From Corynebacterium deserti GIMN1.010 (GTDB lineage Bacteria; Actinomycetota; Actinomycetes; Mycobacteriales; Mycobacteriaceae): a DNA stretch of 64,000 nt. The notes beneath the pieces were generated by a model that had not been told where the DNA came from, searched no databases, and saw only the letters and a list, made by a program, of their open reading frames with translations. The position numbers were made by a program, and so were the translations under genes. Positions 15,069 through 24,234 of this stretch are shown here, one piece after another. The first letter of the stretch is position 1. Each line of letters begins with the position of its first letter. The DNA lies in NCBI RefSeq assembly GCF_001277995.1, contig NZ_CP009220.1, forward strand, positions 1,054,001 through 1,118,000. Reading direction: 5' to 3'.

Positions 15069-16925
15069 TTAGTCGGATGCTTCGGTCGGCTCGGAATCAG
15101 CGCTTGCCACGTCAGTAGTATCTGCGGTCGAAGTATCTGATGCATCCCCGACTTGGGTTGAGTCGGTATTAGGGGCGAAGGAGTTGGGAGCAGATGTGCC
15201 AGGATCCACCGTTTCCATGGGAGGCATTGGAAGTACCGGAGTAGCAGAGCCAGTGGGCTCTGTAGGCTCGGTGGGCGCTGTCGGTTCCATGGGTTCTGTT
15301 GGCTCTATTGGCTCTGGCTCAATCAGCTCAATCGGCAGGATTGGAACGCCACCATTGCCTGGATTGGCTAGAATCGGGCCGCTGGATTCATCAGGTGTGG
15401 GGAGAGAAATTGACCAGTCGGGGATGAGGTCATCTGGATCCAAGCCACGAGGTGGGACGGATGGAATAACAGGGGCCAATGGTGACCCAGAATCATGATT
15501 CGGGGTGGAATCATCATCATTGTCAACGCGTACCGGAACATCTTTAACAATTTCACCGGTTTCTGGATCGGTGGCAAGAATGACTCGCTCCGTCGGAGTG
15601 TCACCGAGGATGTCACGACTGGCGGATTCCGAAGGTCCGGCTGCAATATGTGGTGGTGCAGAGGCGAGAACTGTGCCGCCTGCGATGCGTTGTTGCTCTT
15701 GCGCGCGTTCCTGTTCGATGAGGTAGGGGAGAATCGACCTGTTTTGAAGAGTGGTCAATTCTGACGATTCGGCATAAGACGACATGGATGATGAGGTATC
15801 CAAAAAAGCACCAACCGCGGAGAACACCAACGGTGGCGTAGCAGCAATAAGAACGACAGGCCCGAGGAACTCCCACATGCGGTGCAGGTGTGGTTCCCGG
15901 CGGTTCCTGAGCAGTCCTAAAGAAATCAGCAGCATGACCACGCCAACTGCCACGAACCCGACGAGGCCAGGAGTGCTATAACGAGCAACAGCAATGGCAG
16001 AAGCTACGCTCAACCCGCCAAGCACCATCGCAATAAACGGAACTGCATCAATGGCCTTTTCCCAGGCCGTGGGTGTGGCTTTTCCAGCGTTGGTATGCTG
16101 CTCAATCTTTATGGCTAAGCATTTCACGCCCTCGAAATACATCAGCGGATCGGCATTGTAGGGCAGGAGAGCGGGAAGCCGGAGCGGAACAATTTGGCGG
16201 TGCTTCTTCGTCCACGCCTCAAAGGGCAAGGCATGAATCTTGACGGAAGTGGTTCCATTATTGCGTCGCACGCAACCTCGAGCGACAGGCACCTGGCCGT
16301 GCTTGAGGCAAAATTGGACGGCAGACGCCAAGGCTGCAGCATCGTTGATTTCCAGGACGCCACAATGAACGCCTTTGTAGTACACCTCTACGAGCGAATT
16401 GCTTTCCCGGAGCTCAAATAGTATCGCAGCGTAGGGGAGGAAATCGTCGAAGAGTGTGCTCTTGGTGGGTTCCACATTCCAGGTTTGGCCACCGGGTAAC
16501 AAGGTCGAGTTGCACTGTGGAATGTCGTTCACGACAATCGCGTAGTCCAACTCCGGCAAGATCAGTGATGCCAGGGTGCTTGCGCCTGGAGTGACGTGCA
16601 GCTGGCAGGAAATGATATGACCCGAGGCGAAAACTCGGGAGAGCTGAGAATTAAGAAGATGCTGAGGAGTGATGACCGTGCCAAAACAATTGCCACCAAC
16701 AACAACCGTGAGGGCAGTCGCATTGTTGGTGGGAATAAGCAGGGCAGTAGTCAAGGTGTCAGAATCACCCGCTGGGACAAGGCTTTCTGCGGTAGAACGA
16801 TTAATCCCTTCCAGAGGGAATCGCACCGTGGGCTGAGAGGGAATTGGCGTGAGCGGGTAGATTTCCCTATCAAAACTAAACTGTGAAAATGTTGGAGGGG
16901 AGCTTTGCGAAAGTGTAACTGCCAT
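15069..16925 (-). CDS. Membrane protein with Glu-Pro-Thr-repeat C-terminal tail, unknown function
   Basis: 618 aa from ATG 16925, chosen because GAGGAGGGGAC immediately precedes it; the frame extends 13 codons further without support. Residues 1 to about 290 are soluble and probably cytoplasmic. Three hydrophobic segments follow around residues 300-390 (FIAMVLGGLSVASAIAVA, GLVGFVAVGVVMLLISLGL, FLGPVVLIAATPPLVFSAVGAF). The last ~230 residues are rich in Pro, Thr, Ser, Glu and Asp, with EP-I/T-EPT-EP repeats near residues 545-580, likely an extracellular or wall-spanning stalk. I do not recognise the family. It is flanked by terminators and stands alone. Confidence 0.6.
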   Translation of the reverse strand: MAVTLSQSSPPTFSQFSFDREIYPLTPIPSQPTVRFPLEGINRSTAESLVPAGDSDTLTTALLIPTNNATALTVVVGGNCFGTVITPQHLLNSQLSRVFASGHIISCQLHVTPGASTLASLILPELDYAIVVNDIPQCNSTLLPGGQTWNVEPTKSTLFDDFLPYAAILFELRESNSLVEVYYKGVHCGVLEINDAAALASAVQFCLKHGQVPVARGCVRRNNGTTSVKIHALPFEAWTKKHRQIVPLRLPALLPYNADPLMYFEGVKCLAIKIEQHTNAGKATPTAWEKAIDAVPFIAMVLGGLSVASAIAVARYSTPGLVGFVAVGVVMLLISLGLLRNRREPHLHRMWEFLGPVVLIAATPPLVFSAVGAFLDTSSSMSSYAESSELTTLQNRSILPYLIEQERAQEQQRIAGGTVLASAPPHIAAGPSESASRDILGDTPTERVILATDPETGEIVKDVPVRVDNDDDSTPNHDSGSPLAPVIPSVPPRGLDPDDLIPDWSISLPTPDESSGPILANPGNGGVPILPIELIEPEPIEPTEPMEPTAPTEPTEPTGSATPVLPMPPMETVDPGTSAPNSFAPNTDSTQVGDASDTSTADTTDVASADSEPTEASD

Positions 16926-17042
16926 GTCCCCTCCTCGGTGAAGCTTCAGTTTTGATGTATGCAACTAGCCATGTTATCTGTAAAAGTTATTTATGTGAAT
17001 TCGAATCCATGTTTAAGTCAAATATCAGATTTGAAGCGACTT

Positions 17043-17990
17043 TTACACGGCTGTGCGCTTAGGGGTTAACCCCTTAACAAGGGAAACAACAGATACGATA
17101 AGTGCGCCCCAAATAAGGCCAAAGATGAGGGATCCAAGGGTATTGCCAAACCAACCAAGTACTGAGCCACCCAGGTTGTGCGCCCACTCTTCTAAGCCGT
17201 GGACCAGATGGTAGGGAAGCTCCCAACCAAGCTCTTCGGTACCGACCACCATGATGTGGCCACCTACCCACAGCATAGCGAAAACTCCCACCACGGAAAT
17301 GACTTGCAGCACAATGGGCATCGCCTTCACTAGGCCACGACCAAAGGCTTTGACTCCGGAGGAATCACGCTTGGATAGCGCAAGTCCGACATCGTCCATC
17401 TTCACCAGCATTCCCACAACGCCGTAAACCAATGCGGTGATACCGATACCCACAACGATGAGCACGCCTGCCTGCATCCAGACGGTTTGGTCTGCAACTT
17501 CGTTGAGAGAAATCACCATGATCTCAGCAGAGAGAATCAAATCTGTGGTGATAGCGCCTTTGACTAGCTGATCTTCAGATTGTGGGCTTTCCTGCGATTT
17601 AGGATGAGTGGAGTGGCCTTCACCTTTGATGCGTTTGTGAATGGAGTGCCAGATTTTCTCCGCACCTTCAAAACACAGGTAGGAACCACCAAGCATGAGG
17701 ATCGGAGTCAATGCCCACGGCGCAAACGCTGACAGTAACAAGGCGAGGGGCAAAATGATGACAAGTTTGTTCACCAGAGATCCCTTGGCAATGCGCCAAA
17801 TCATGGGGAGCTCTCGGGAGGGGTTAACTCCTTGCACGTATTGAGGGGTGACGGCGGCATCATCCACGACGACGCCTGCCGCTTTCATACTGGTTCTGCC
17901 AGCCATTGCTGTGACGTCATCGAGGCTGGCGGATGCCGCGCGGGTGATTGCGGCAACATCGTCCAAGAGTGCTGCTAGTCCACCGGCCAT
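17043..17990 (-). CDS. DUF808 (YedI-like) inner-membrane protein
   Basis: 315 aa. The N-terminus MAGGLAALLDDVAAITRAASASLDDV is the highly conserved opening of DUF808/YedI proteins, followed by KAAGVVVDDAAVTPQYVQG and RELPMIWRIAKGSLVNKL. Five to six membrane helices follow. Function is unknown. The start ATG at 17990 has GGAGT close upstream. No operon partner; the neighbour upstream is divergent. Confidence 0.82.
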   Translation of the reverse strand: MAGGLAALLDDVAAITRAASASLDDVTAMAGRTSMKAAGVVVDDAAVTPQYVQGVNPSRELPMIWRIAKGSLVNKLVIILPLALLLSAFAPWALTPILMLGGSYLCFEGAEKIWHSIHKRIKGEGHSTHPKSQESPQSEDQLVKGAITTDLILSAEIMVISLNEVADQTVWMQAGVLIVVGIGITALVYGVVGMLVKMDDVGLALSKRDSSGVKAFGRGLVKAMPIVLQVISVVGVFAMLWVGGHIMVVGTEELGWELPYHLVHGLEEWAHNLGGSVLGWFGNTLGSLIFGLIWGALIVSVVSLVKGLTPKRTAV

Positions 17991-18078
17991 GGTGACTCCT
18001 TAACGTAGTTTATGAGGGGGGGTTATTTATAGGGGTAATGCTCTCAAATTCTACTGGTGCTTTGCCAAAATGGGGGAC

Positions 18079-18981
18079 ATGAAAATTGCGATTGTTGGCG
18101 CAGGTGCCGTCGGTGGATACTTCGGAGCACTTTTGCAGGAATCTGGGGCCGATGTCACAATGGTGGCGCGAGGCAGGACATTGGAGATTCTTCAACACCA
18201 AGGAATCACCGTCACCGATGTGAGGGGAACTCGTACCGTGAGGATCCCAGCGGTGGGGCATTTGAGTCAGCTTGGCCACGCCGATGTCGTGCTGCTTGCC
18301 ACCAAAGCTTTAGCCAATGGGACAGATCTTGCCGAAATTTTAGATGGAATGCCGAAAGAAGCCATCGTGGCGATTACCCAGAACTCGGTCGAAGCTGCAG
18401 ATATTGTTGCCGAAGTGGTAGGTGCAGATCGCGTGTGGCCCGGTGTGATTCGCGGGTTCTTTGTTCATGATGGTCCCGGAGAGGTGTCTTACAAGGGCGG
18501 TCCGTTGTCCTATTCGTTTGGCGATTCAGGACAGTTGGCAAGGGATTTTGCTGCCACGTTGGAAAACGCAGGCATCGATGGGGTGTTGCACCCGGACATT
18601 TTGGTGGATGTCTGGGAGAAAGCCATGTTCGTGGAGACGTTTGGAGCGCTGGGAGCGTTCGTCGATAAGCAATTAGGTGCCTTGCGCACGCACTTCCGGG
18701 CCTCCCTGGAGGCCTTGATGGCTGAGGTGGCCGAGGTTGCGCGCGCCAATGGTGTGAATCTGCCGAGCGACTCCGTGGAGCGCACGATGGTGTTTGCGGA
18801 CAACATGCCAGCGACTGCGACGAGCTCGATGCAGCGTGATCTGGCGGCTGGTGTGGACAGCGAATTGGACGCGCAAACGGGCGCAATTGTCCGAGCTGCG
18901 AGGAAGGGGGGAGTGAAAACACCCCTGCACGATCTTGTTTTCGCAGGTCTGACGTACAAAGGGGAGGTTGGCGAGGTTTAG
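18079..18981 (+). CDS. Ketopantoate-reductase-like dehydrogenase (PanE/ApbA family)
   Basis: About 300 aa. Starts with a Rossmann motif IVGAGAVGGYFGALL (GxGxxG) for NADP(H), with VARGRTLEIL where ketopantoate reductases have the ribose-phosphate-binding arginine. A conserved lysine occurs in LLATKAL (K near residue 75), and the C-terminal half contains DVWEKAMFVETFGALGAF, matching the catalytic KxxxNxxxN region of PanE only partly (asparagines replaced). Likely reduces a 2-oxoacid, but pantoate synthesis cannot be assigned. An ATG nine bases upstream (18070) is an alternative start. Confidence 0.7.
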   Translation: MKIAIVGAGAVGGYFGALLQESGADVTMVARGRTLEILQHQGITVTDVRGTRTVRIPAVGHLSQLGHADVVLLATKALANGTDLAEILDGMPKEAIVAITQNSVEAADIVAEVVGADRVWPGVIRGFFVHDGPGEVSYKGGPLSYSFGDSGQLARDFAATLENAGIDGVLHPDILVDVWEKAMFVETFGALGAFVDKQLGALRTHFRASLEALMAEVAEVARANGVNLPSDSVERTMVFADNMPATATSSMQRDLAAGVDSELDAQTGAIVRAARKGGVKTPLHDLVFAGLTYKGEVGEV

Positions 18982-18998
18982 GTCTACAATTTGAACCC

Positions 18999-19367
18999 AT
19001 GATCGTAACCTCTACAGCGCGTGTCAGCACCGAGCGCCCAGCGCGTTATGCCAAACAGCTCACCAGTCATTTGGGAGAGAAGCTGAGCACCACGTGGGAT
19101 CCGGAATCTGACCGCGGATCGATCGTGCTCATGGGCAAGGGCGCGGACCATGAGGACGAGCGCTTTGCGTTCGATGGCTCCGCAACCTGCGATCTTGTGG
19201 CCGGTGACGGGGTGTTGTTGCTGCACATTGAGGCGCCTGCGGAGCTCGTGGAGCGTTTTGAAAGCGTTATTGGGCGCCACCTTGCAGGTTTCGCTCGGCA
19301 TGACACCATCCGCATTGCTTTTCGACGCGGAGATGGATCCGAGGGGCTGTTCTTTGAGTCCGTCTAA
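18999..19367 (+). CDS. DUF2218 family protein
   Basis: 122 aa. Matches the DUF2218 pattern: TSTARVSTERPARYAKQLTSHLG at the start, then a basic/acidic sheet-rich body and a C-terminal HLAGFARHDTIRIAFRR. In other actinobacteria these small proteins accompany siderophore-interacting or iron-related genes, but none is adjacent here. It lies 17 bases after the PanE-like gene and overlaps the Nudix gene, so all three may form one transcript. Confidence 0.72.
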   Translation: MIVTSTARVSTERPARYAKQLTSHLGEKLSTTWDPESDRGSIVLMGKGADHEDERFAFDGSATCDLVAGDGVLLLHIEAPAELVERFESVIGRHLAGFARHDTIRIAFRRGDGSEGLFFESV

Positions 19368-19749
19368 CCCTATCCGCATCGCGGCCGTCATTTTGAAAAA
19401 TCACGACGGCGAGATCTTAAGCGTGCGTAAGGCTGGGACCTCGGCATTCATGTTGCCCGGTGGCAAATTAGAACCCGGGGAAGATCCCATGTCAACGGCG
19501 ATTCGAGAGATCTCCGAAGAACTACACCTCGAGCTCATCGCCGACGAGTTGGATCACCTCGGCCGGTTTTCTGCGCCCGCAGCCAATGAAGCTGGACGCG
19601 ACGTCGATTGCGATGTCTTTGTCTCTGCACAGCGCCTTGATCGTGTGCCTGAAGTATTTGAGGAAATTGAAGAAGCAGCGTACTTCCCAGCTGATTCCAC
19701 CTCAACCGATCTTGCCCCACTTAGCCTTGCGATCTTCCCGATGCTTTAA
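19354..19749 (+). CDS. Nudix hydrolase
   Basis: About 131 aa. The Nudix box is complete: GGKLEPGEDPMSTAIREISEEL (GX5EX7REUXEE) near residues 33-54. Hydrolyses a nucleoside diphosphate linked to X; substrate not determinable. The start is uncertain: TTG 19354 has GAGGGG seven bases upstream, whereas ATG 19333 lacks a clear Shine-Dalgarno; either overlaps the DUF2218 stop at 19367, indicating translational coupling. It converges with the next gene with a four-base overlap of the ends. Confidence 0.75.
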   Translation: MSPSNPIRIAAVILKNHDGEILSVRKAGTSAFMLPGGKLEPGEDPMSTAIREISEELHLELIADELDHLGRFSAPAANEAGRDVDCDVFVSAQRLDRVPEVFEEIEEAAYFPADSTSTDLAPLSLAIFPML

Positions 19750-20135
19750 ACCACAAACACCAACAGCGGGATTGCCGTACACAACATGAGCACACCAATG
19801 AGGATGATGAAAAACCTCAACGTGGCATCCCTGCGGGCGGTGAGCCTGCGAACATTGGTGGAGTCTTCCCGATGCACCAGCAAGGGAATAATTGCGCCCT
19901 TTGTGGTGATTGGCCTCGGGGTGGATCTGGGCAGCACACCGAAAACCTCGTGGTCATCGAGTTGGAATCGGTATTGTAAGAGGTAGCGATCGTCTTCAAC
20001 CGGCAAGAATCCGGTCACCTCTGCATTAACTTTGATGGCATTCGATTTAAAGCGTCGGTCTCGAAGGTGAAAATACAAGCCGACGCCAATGCAGACTACT
20101 CCCAATGCGAGGACAATCAGCAGGGAGACAAGCAT
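19746..20135 (-). CDS. Small two-helix membrane protein (DUF3592-like)
   Basis: 129 aa. An N-terminal helix (LLIVLALGVVCIGVGLYF) and a C-terminal helix (FFIILIGVLMLCTAIPLLVFV) flank a beta-rich middle domain with AEVTGFLPVEDDRYLLQYRFQL, resembling DUF3592 proteins. Function unknown. It follows the serine protease gene by three bases on the same strand and is probably co-transcribed with it. Confidence 0.6.
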   Translation of the reverse strand: MLVSLLIVLALGVVCIGVGLYFHLRDRRFKSNAIKVNAEVTGFLPVEDDRYLLQYRFQLDDHEVFGVLPRSTPRPITTKGAIIPLLVHREDSTNVRRLTARRDATLRFFIILIGVLMLCTAIPLLVFVV

Positions 20136-20138
20136 GCC

Positions 20139-20975
20139 TTAGAAACTACCAAAAGCCCATCCATTAGACAGCGGAGCAGTGTAAACCTGAGGAGCTGGGA
20201 TATAGGTTGGGTAGAGCGTCGCATCCACTAATGGTGCTGGTGATCCCGCCATGGGAGCGAATTCAATGCCAGTTTGACGAGAAATCCACTCTATGTGCTC
20301 AGCGACAGGAACATACCAACCTACGGTGCCGTCTTGTCCGGTCGTGTCACTTGCCGTGGACATGCTGAGTACGCCCGCCAATTGACCATTGATGTACAGC
20401 GGTCCACCGGAATCACCGGGCATGAGACGGCCCTGAGTGATGTTGCCTTCCAGCATGATCGCGGTGCGATCCGGGCTTGGAACATTAACTACTCGGCGGG
20501 TGATTTGAACATTAGCCTCTTGAGCCACAGCTTGGCGCTGGGAAACATACCCACCCCAACCAGAAGCAATGCCGGATTCACCGTTTTGCACGTGAGCTCC
20601 GTAGAAATTCACAAAGGTGGGGTTCGGGCTAGCCAGCTGGATGAGGGCAAGATCAGCATTGGGGTTGATGATCGCCTGCGAAATCGCCTGGTAGGCGCTT
20701 GACGTGCTCGAACCGACAGCGACTCCGCCTGTGTTTTGTCCTTCAGGTACACAGTGGCGGGCGGTGAGAACCCACGATGGGGAAATCATCGTGCCGGAGC
20801 ACGACGTGTTGCCAATCTGCACGCGGACAAGAGCTTGAGCCGTTGCAGAGCTTGTGGACACGGAGCGTCCATCTGCCATAGCCTGCGCTGGGGTTGCTCC
20901 CATGACTGGGGAAGCAGCAACTGCCAGGGCTGCAAGTACTGACAGGGCTTTAGCTTTTAAGGACGCGCGCGACAT
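20139..20975 (-). CDS. Secreted trypsin-like serine protease
   Basis: 278 aa from ATG 20975 (an ATG two codons earlier is possible). Signal peptide: basic start, hydrophobic ALSVLAALAVAASPVMG, cleavage near TPAQA-MA. The S1 catalytic triad is visible: His in LTARHC, Asp in NADLALIQL, Ser in GDSGGPL. The paired cysteine is present (SCSG...RHC), as in chymotrypsin-fold proteases. Exported by Sec to the cell wall or medium. Substrate unknown; the arsC-like gene ends only 22 bases upstream of its start. Confidence 0.88.
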   Translation of the reverse strand: MSRASLKAKALSVLAALAVAASPVMGATPAQAMADGRSVSTSSATAQALVRVQIGNTSCSGTMISPSWVLTARHCVPEGQNTGGVAVGSSTSSAYQAISQAIINPNADLALIQLASPNPTFVNFYGAHVQNGESGIASGWGGYVSQRQAVAQEANVQITRRVVNVPSPDRTAIMLEGNITQGRLMPGDSGGPLYINGQLAGVLSMSTASDTTGQDGTVGWYVPVAEHIEWISRQTGIEFAPMAGSPAPLVDATLYPTYIPAPQVYTAPLSNGWAFGSF

Positions 20976-20997
20976 AACCAACAGTCTAGAGGGTTAG

Positions 20998-21345
20998 CTA
21001 TAAAATGTCGTCCACAACATCAATTGAGGGGCGCGCAATGCGCGCGCCTTTCTCCGTCACCACAATAGGACGCTGGAGTAGCCTGGGGTGGGTGACGATG
21101 GCGTCGATAAGCTCTTTTTCGGGGGTATCGGGGGAGAGCCCCAGCTCTTTATAATCTTTCTCGTGGGTGCGGATGCCGTCATGGACGGGAATACCGAGGT
21201 CGTCGAAAAGTTCGCGCAGCTCATCGGCGGTAGGTGGGTTTTTGAGGTATTGGACGATCTCCGGCTCGATCTCGCGCTCACGGAGGTAGCTAAGGGTGTT
21301 CCTAGAGGTGGAACACTGTGGATTATGGAAAATGGTAACGCTCAT
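20998..21345 (-). CDS. arsC: ArsC-type (glutaredoxin-dependent) arsenate reductase family protein
   Basis: 115 aa. The N-terminal HNPQCSTSRNTL has the catalytic cysteine of the ArsC/thioredoxin-fold family (CxTSRN), and RPIVVTEKGARIARP carries the conserved arginines used for oxyanion binding (R about 94 and 107 positions of E. coli ArsC). Spx/YffB proteins share the fold, but the CSTSRN motif and the arginines favour true arsenate-reductase-like chemistry. No arsB or arsR is adjacent, so its role in arsenic resistance is unproven. Confidence 0.75.
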   Translation of the reverse strand: MSVTIFHNPQCSTSRNTLSYLREREIEPEIVQYLKNPPTADELRELFDDLGIPVHDGIRTHEKDYKELGLSPDTPEKELIDAIVTHPRLLQRPIVVTEKGARIARPSIDVVDDIL

Positions 21346-21373
21346 AGCTTTTTAGCCTACTAAGGTTTCACCC

Positions 21374-22582
21374 ATGGTTACCCAAATTCTAAGAGTGGCA
21401 TTCGCCTTCGTGGGCATTATTGTGGGCGCGGGTTTCGCGTCTGGCCAGGAAGTTATGCAGTATTTCGTGGCTTTTGGTGTGGACGGAATCTGGGGTGTCA
21501 TTATGTCAGCCGTCATCATGTCAGTCATGGCGTTGATTATTTTGCAGTTGGGTAGTTACTTCAACGCAGGCGAACACGGTGGGGTGTTCCGCAGGGTGAG
21601 CCATCCTGTGTTCTCTAAGATTTTGGACATCGGCGTGGTCGTCACGTTGTTTTCAACGGGCTTTGTGATGTTCGCTGGCGCTGGCTCCAATTTGAATCAG
21701 CAGTGGGGGCTGCCTCTATGGGTGGGCTCAGTGCTCATGGTGTTGCTGGTAATCGCGGCAGGCATGTTGGACGTGGATAAAGTCACGACCGTTATCGGTG
21801 CGATCACGCCGTTCATCATTATTTTCTTGACCCTGGCATCGATTTACACGCTGGTGAAGGGAACCTTGAGCCCCATTGAGCAACTCGATGCCGCAGCTGG
21901 CGCTGTGAGCACGACGCTTCCGCACTGGTCGGTGGCGGCAGTGAACTACGTCGGATTCAACATGATGGTTGCCGTATCCATGGCCGTGGTGATCGGTGGC
22001 TCGATGTTTAATCCACGCGTCGCCGGTCGAGGTGGCCTTGTCGGTGGATTGATTTTGGGCTTCTTGATCATCATCAGTGCACTGACCCTGTTTGTTTCCG
22101 TAGAAGAAGTCGGCCAAGACGATATGCCGATGCTGACCATCATCAACCAACTCCACCCTGTTTTGGGACAAATCATGGCATTGGTGATTTACGGCATGAT
22201 CTTCAACACCGCGCTGGGCATGTTCTACGCGCTGGGGCGTCGCATCACTGCCAAGAACCCAGGCAGGTTCCGCCCTGTGTATGTGGTGACTGTGCTCGTT
22301 GGTTTCGTGCTCAGCTTCGTGGGCTTTAGGAACCTAGTCGGCTACGTTTACCCAATCTTGGGCTACATCGGTCTGTTGCTTATTGCCGTGATGATCGTTG
22401 CGTGGGTGCGTGGACGCGTTCGTATTTACAAGGAGACGGAGCGCCGCATGCGCATTGTTGACCTGCTTGAAATTGGCCGGGAAGGCTCCCTGACTGTTGC
22501 AGATCAGGCGAAGCTGCGGAAAGAAATTGAAGAATCCAATTTGGATGAAGAGCAGATCAAAGCTGCAACCAAGAAGAACTAG
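21374..22582 (+). CDS. YkvI-family multi-pass membrane transporter
   Basis: 402 aa with about ten helices. The opening LRVAFAFVGIIVGAGFASGQEVMQYFV is the signature of YkvI proteins, distant relatives of the amino-acid/LIV branched-chain (APC/BenE-like) transporters; the GAGFASGQE motif resembles the unwound first helix of the LeuT fold. The C-terminal ~60 residues are charged and cytoplasmic (KLRKEIEESNLDEEQIKAAT). Substrate unknown. It ends one base before the end of the convergent DUF402 gene. Confidence 0.75.
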   Translation: MVTQILRVAFAFVGIIVGAGFASGQEVMQYFVAFGVDGIWGVIMSAVIMSVMALIILQLGSYFNAGEHGGVFRRVSHPVFSKILDIGVVVTLFSTGFVMFAGAGSNLNQQWGLPLWVGSVLMVLLVIAAGMLDVDKVTTVIGAITPFIIIFLTLASIYTLVKGTLSPIEQLDAAAGAVSTTLPHWSVAAVNYVGFNMMVAVSMAVVIGGSMFNPRVAGRGGLVGGLILGFLIIISALTLFVSVEEVGQDDMPMLTIINQLHPVLGQIMALVIYGMIFNTALGMFYALGRRITAKNPGRFRPVYVVTVLVGFVLSFVGFRNLVGYVYPILGYIGLLLIAVMIVAWVRGRVRIYKETERRMRIVDLLEIGREGSLTVADQAKLRKEIEESNLDEEQIKAATKKN

Positions 22583-22583
22583 T

Positions 22584-23126
22584 TTAGTGCTCTGCCGGTA
22601 CCAGCTCGACCTGGCTGGCATCAGCCCAAGTCAGCTCGATGCCCTTGGAACGCAGCCACTGCATGGGGTCATCGCCGTGGCGGGTAATGCCCTCGACTGC
22701 GTTGAGGGTGGCGTCGATAGCACGCTCGGCGTCGTCGGCAGTAATAAGCCCAGCTGAGGTGGCTGCAGCGAGTTCATCGATATCCATGACGGTGACCGGC
22801 TCGCCGCACACAGAAATCAAGTCAACATACAGGTCACGGGTGGTCCAGATGTTGTCTTTAACAATGATTTCAGCCACATCGATGTAATAATCCTGGCGTT
22901 CATCCACGCCTTCGCGGAAGTGGAAAATGTTGGCGCGAAGACCAAGCTCGGGGAGAAGCCAGCTTTCCAAGTATCCAAACTTGGGGTGGTTGGCGCCGCG
23001 AGCCATGTACAGGCCGAAATCAGTCACCTTGAAAGTGTCAACGTTGCGGAGGAAGCCCTTCGGGTCAGTGTTGACAGATTCGGCGGTGTTAAAGATTTCT
23101 TGCTTGACGGGATGAAGATCAGTCAT
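22584..23126 (-). CDS. DUF402 family protein
   Basis: 180 aa. Contains the DUF402 core: GLYMARGANHPKFGYLESWLLPELGLRANIFHFREG followed by DYYIDVAEIIVKDNIWTTRDLYVDLISV, the metal/nucleotide-binding beta-barrel region with acidic residues. DUF402 proteins include phosphatases acting on nucleoside di/triphosphates (the Staphylococcus Sa1684 type) and RNase-associated domains; the specific activity here is unknown. It is eight bases downstream of the secreted protein gene on the same strand and probably co-transcribed. The position next to an Rv1157c-like gene parallels Rv1156 of M. tuberculosis. Confidence 0.72.
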   Translation of the reverse strand: MTDLHPVKQEIFNTAESVNTDPKGFLRNVDTFKVTDFGLYMARGANHPKFGYLESWLLPELGLRANIFHFREGVDERQDYYIDVAEIIVKDNIWTTRDLYVDLISVCGEPVTVMDIDELAAATSAGLITADDAERAIDATLNAVEGITRHGDDPMQWLRSKGIELTWADASQVELVPAEH

Positions 23127-23134
23127 TTTGTCTC

Positions 23135-23848
23135 TTACCTCACATCGAATACGACGGCAGTCGGAATGAAATTGCAGTTCGCGGAACCGCTATCGGTCGT
23201 CGTGGTCAGGCCACCGGACGTGTAGGCGACAATTATGCCGCGTCCTGTGTCTGCCACACCGGAAATCGTTGAAGGCCCATCCGGGTTGATCCCGGTGTTG
23301 CCCAATGTGGTGGTGCCATGGGTGAAGTTGCTGAGGTTGGCCCACTGAACAGTCATTGCGGTGTTTTGTTGTTCAGCAAGTGGACCTGTGCCAAGAGCAG
23401 TAAAGGTAAAGGAAGTTTGTCCTTCGCCCACTCCGGGGACGGGGAGAGGTGCAGGTCCTGGAACAGCGAAGGCAGAACCGACAGAGGCGGAGTTTCCACC
23501 GATGCAGTTTTCGGCACGGGTGGGCCAGAAGAACTGCGCGATACGGGGTGCATCGTTGGGAACCTGGATTTCGCCGCCGTCACCATCTCCGGAAATGAAT
23601 CCCATGGCTTGAGAAACGATGTCTTTGACTTCTTGCGGTACCCACGGTTGGTTGACAGCCTGCTGGATTTGCTGACGCACCTGTTCATTGGGGCGTCCCC
23701 ATTGGTCGACGGGGAGTCCGCTAGACATATTTGATGAGATGTTGAAGGCTTGCTCAACTGGGGTGACAGCCGACGCCACCGGGATTGCCGGGAATGCGAG
23801 AGCTACAGAGGCTGCGACTGCGAGCAGTCGAGTGGTGTTCTTTGTCAC
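23135..23848 (-). CDS. Secreted Rv1157c-like protein, unknown function
   Basis: 237 aa. A clear signal peptide (basic start, hydrophobic LLAVAASVALAFPAIPVASA, cleavage near ASA-V). The mature part contains DQWGRPNEQVRQQIQQAVNQPWVPQEVKDIV and GDGGEIQVPNDAPRIAQFFWPTRAENCIGG, then Ser/Thr/Gly-rich strands with two cysteines (ENCIGG and ANCNF) that could pair outside the cell. By content and position before typA it fits the Rv1157c family of exported actinobacterial proteins. No enzymatic motif is evident. Confidence 0.72.
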   Translation of the reverse strand: MTKNTTRLLAVAASVALAFPAIPVASAVTPVEQAFNISSNMSSGLPVDQWGRPNEQVRQQIQQAVNQPWVPQEVKDIVSQAMGFISGDGDGGEIQVPNDAPRIAQFFWPTRAENCIGGNSASVGSAFAVPGPAPLPVPGVGEGQTSFTFTALGTGPLAEQQNTAMTVQWANLSNFTHGTTTLGNTGINPDGPSTISGVADTGRGIIVAYTSGGLTTTTDSGSANCNFIPTAVVFDVR

Positions 23849-24234
23849 GTTAGTTTTACGTACCTTTCACCGGGAGGGGGTTGAAACTCAAGAAATTACA
23901 GCAACTCTAGTCACATCAGTAACTTGAGTTGACTACTTTTTCTCCTGTCACATTAATCGCAGAATGTTCACTGTCAATATAAATCCAAGTGAATTTCTGC
24001 AATCAGGGGATTTCAACGATCTTGTCTAGCCTGTCGTTTGCCGATATGAATTCGTTACACAATCTGTTTCAGAAACCGAAGTTTCGGCCCGATTCAGTGC
24101 GGCAATATCAGAGATTTCTCTCACAATGTGCGCAATAGGTGGTAATGCGAGTACAGTAAGACCGTTCTAAAACAATGGACCTCCTAGAACTTGAGAGTCC
24201 TCCATATTTTTTATCCGGCAGGAGAATGCCCCCA
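23849..24234. other. Divergent intergenic region between the secreted protein and typA
   Basis: About 385 bases with no credible gene. It should hold promoters for both divergent genes. An 8-bp inverted repeat (AACTCAAG at 23885-23892 with CTTGAGTT at 23933-23940) and a short palindrome CCGAAGTTTCGG near 24076 are visible; neither matches an operator I can name. An AGGAG at 24220-24224 serves typA. Confidence 0.4.
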
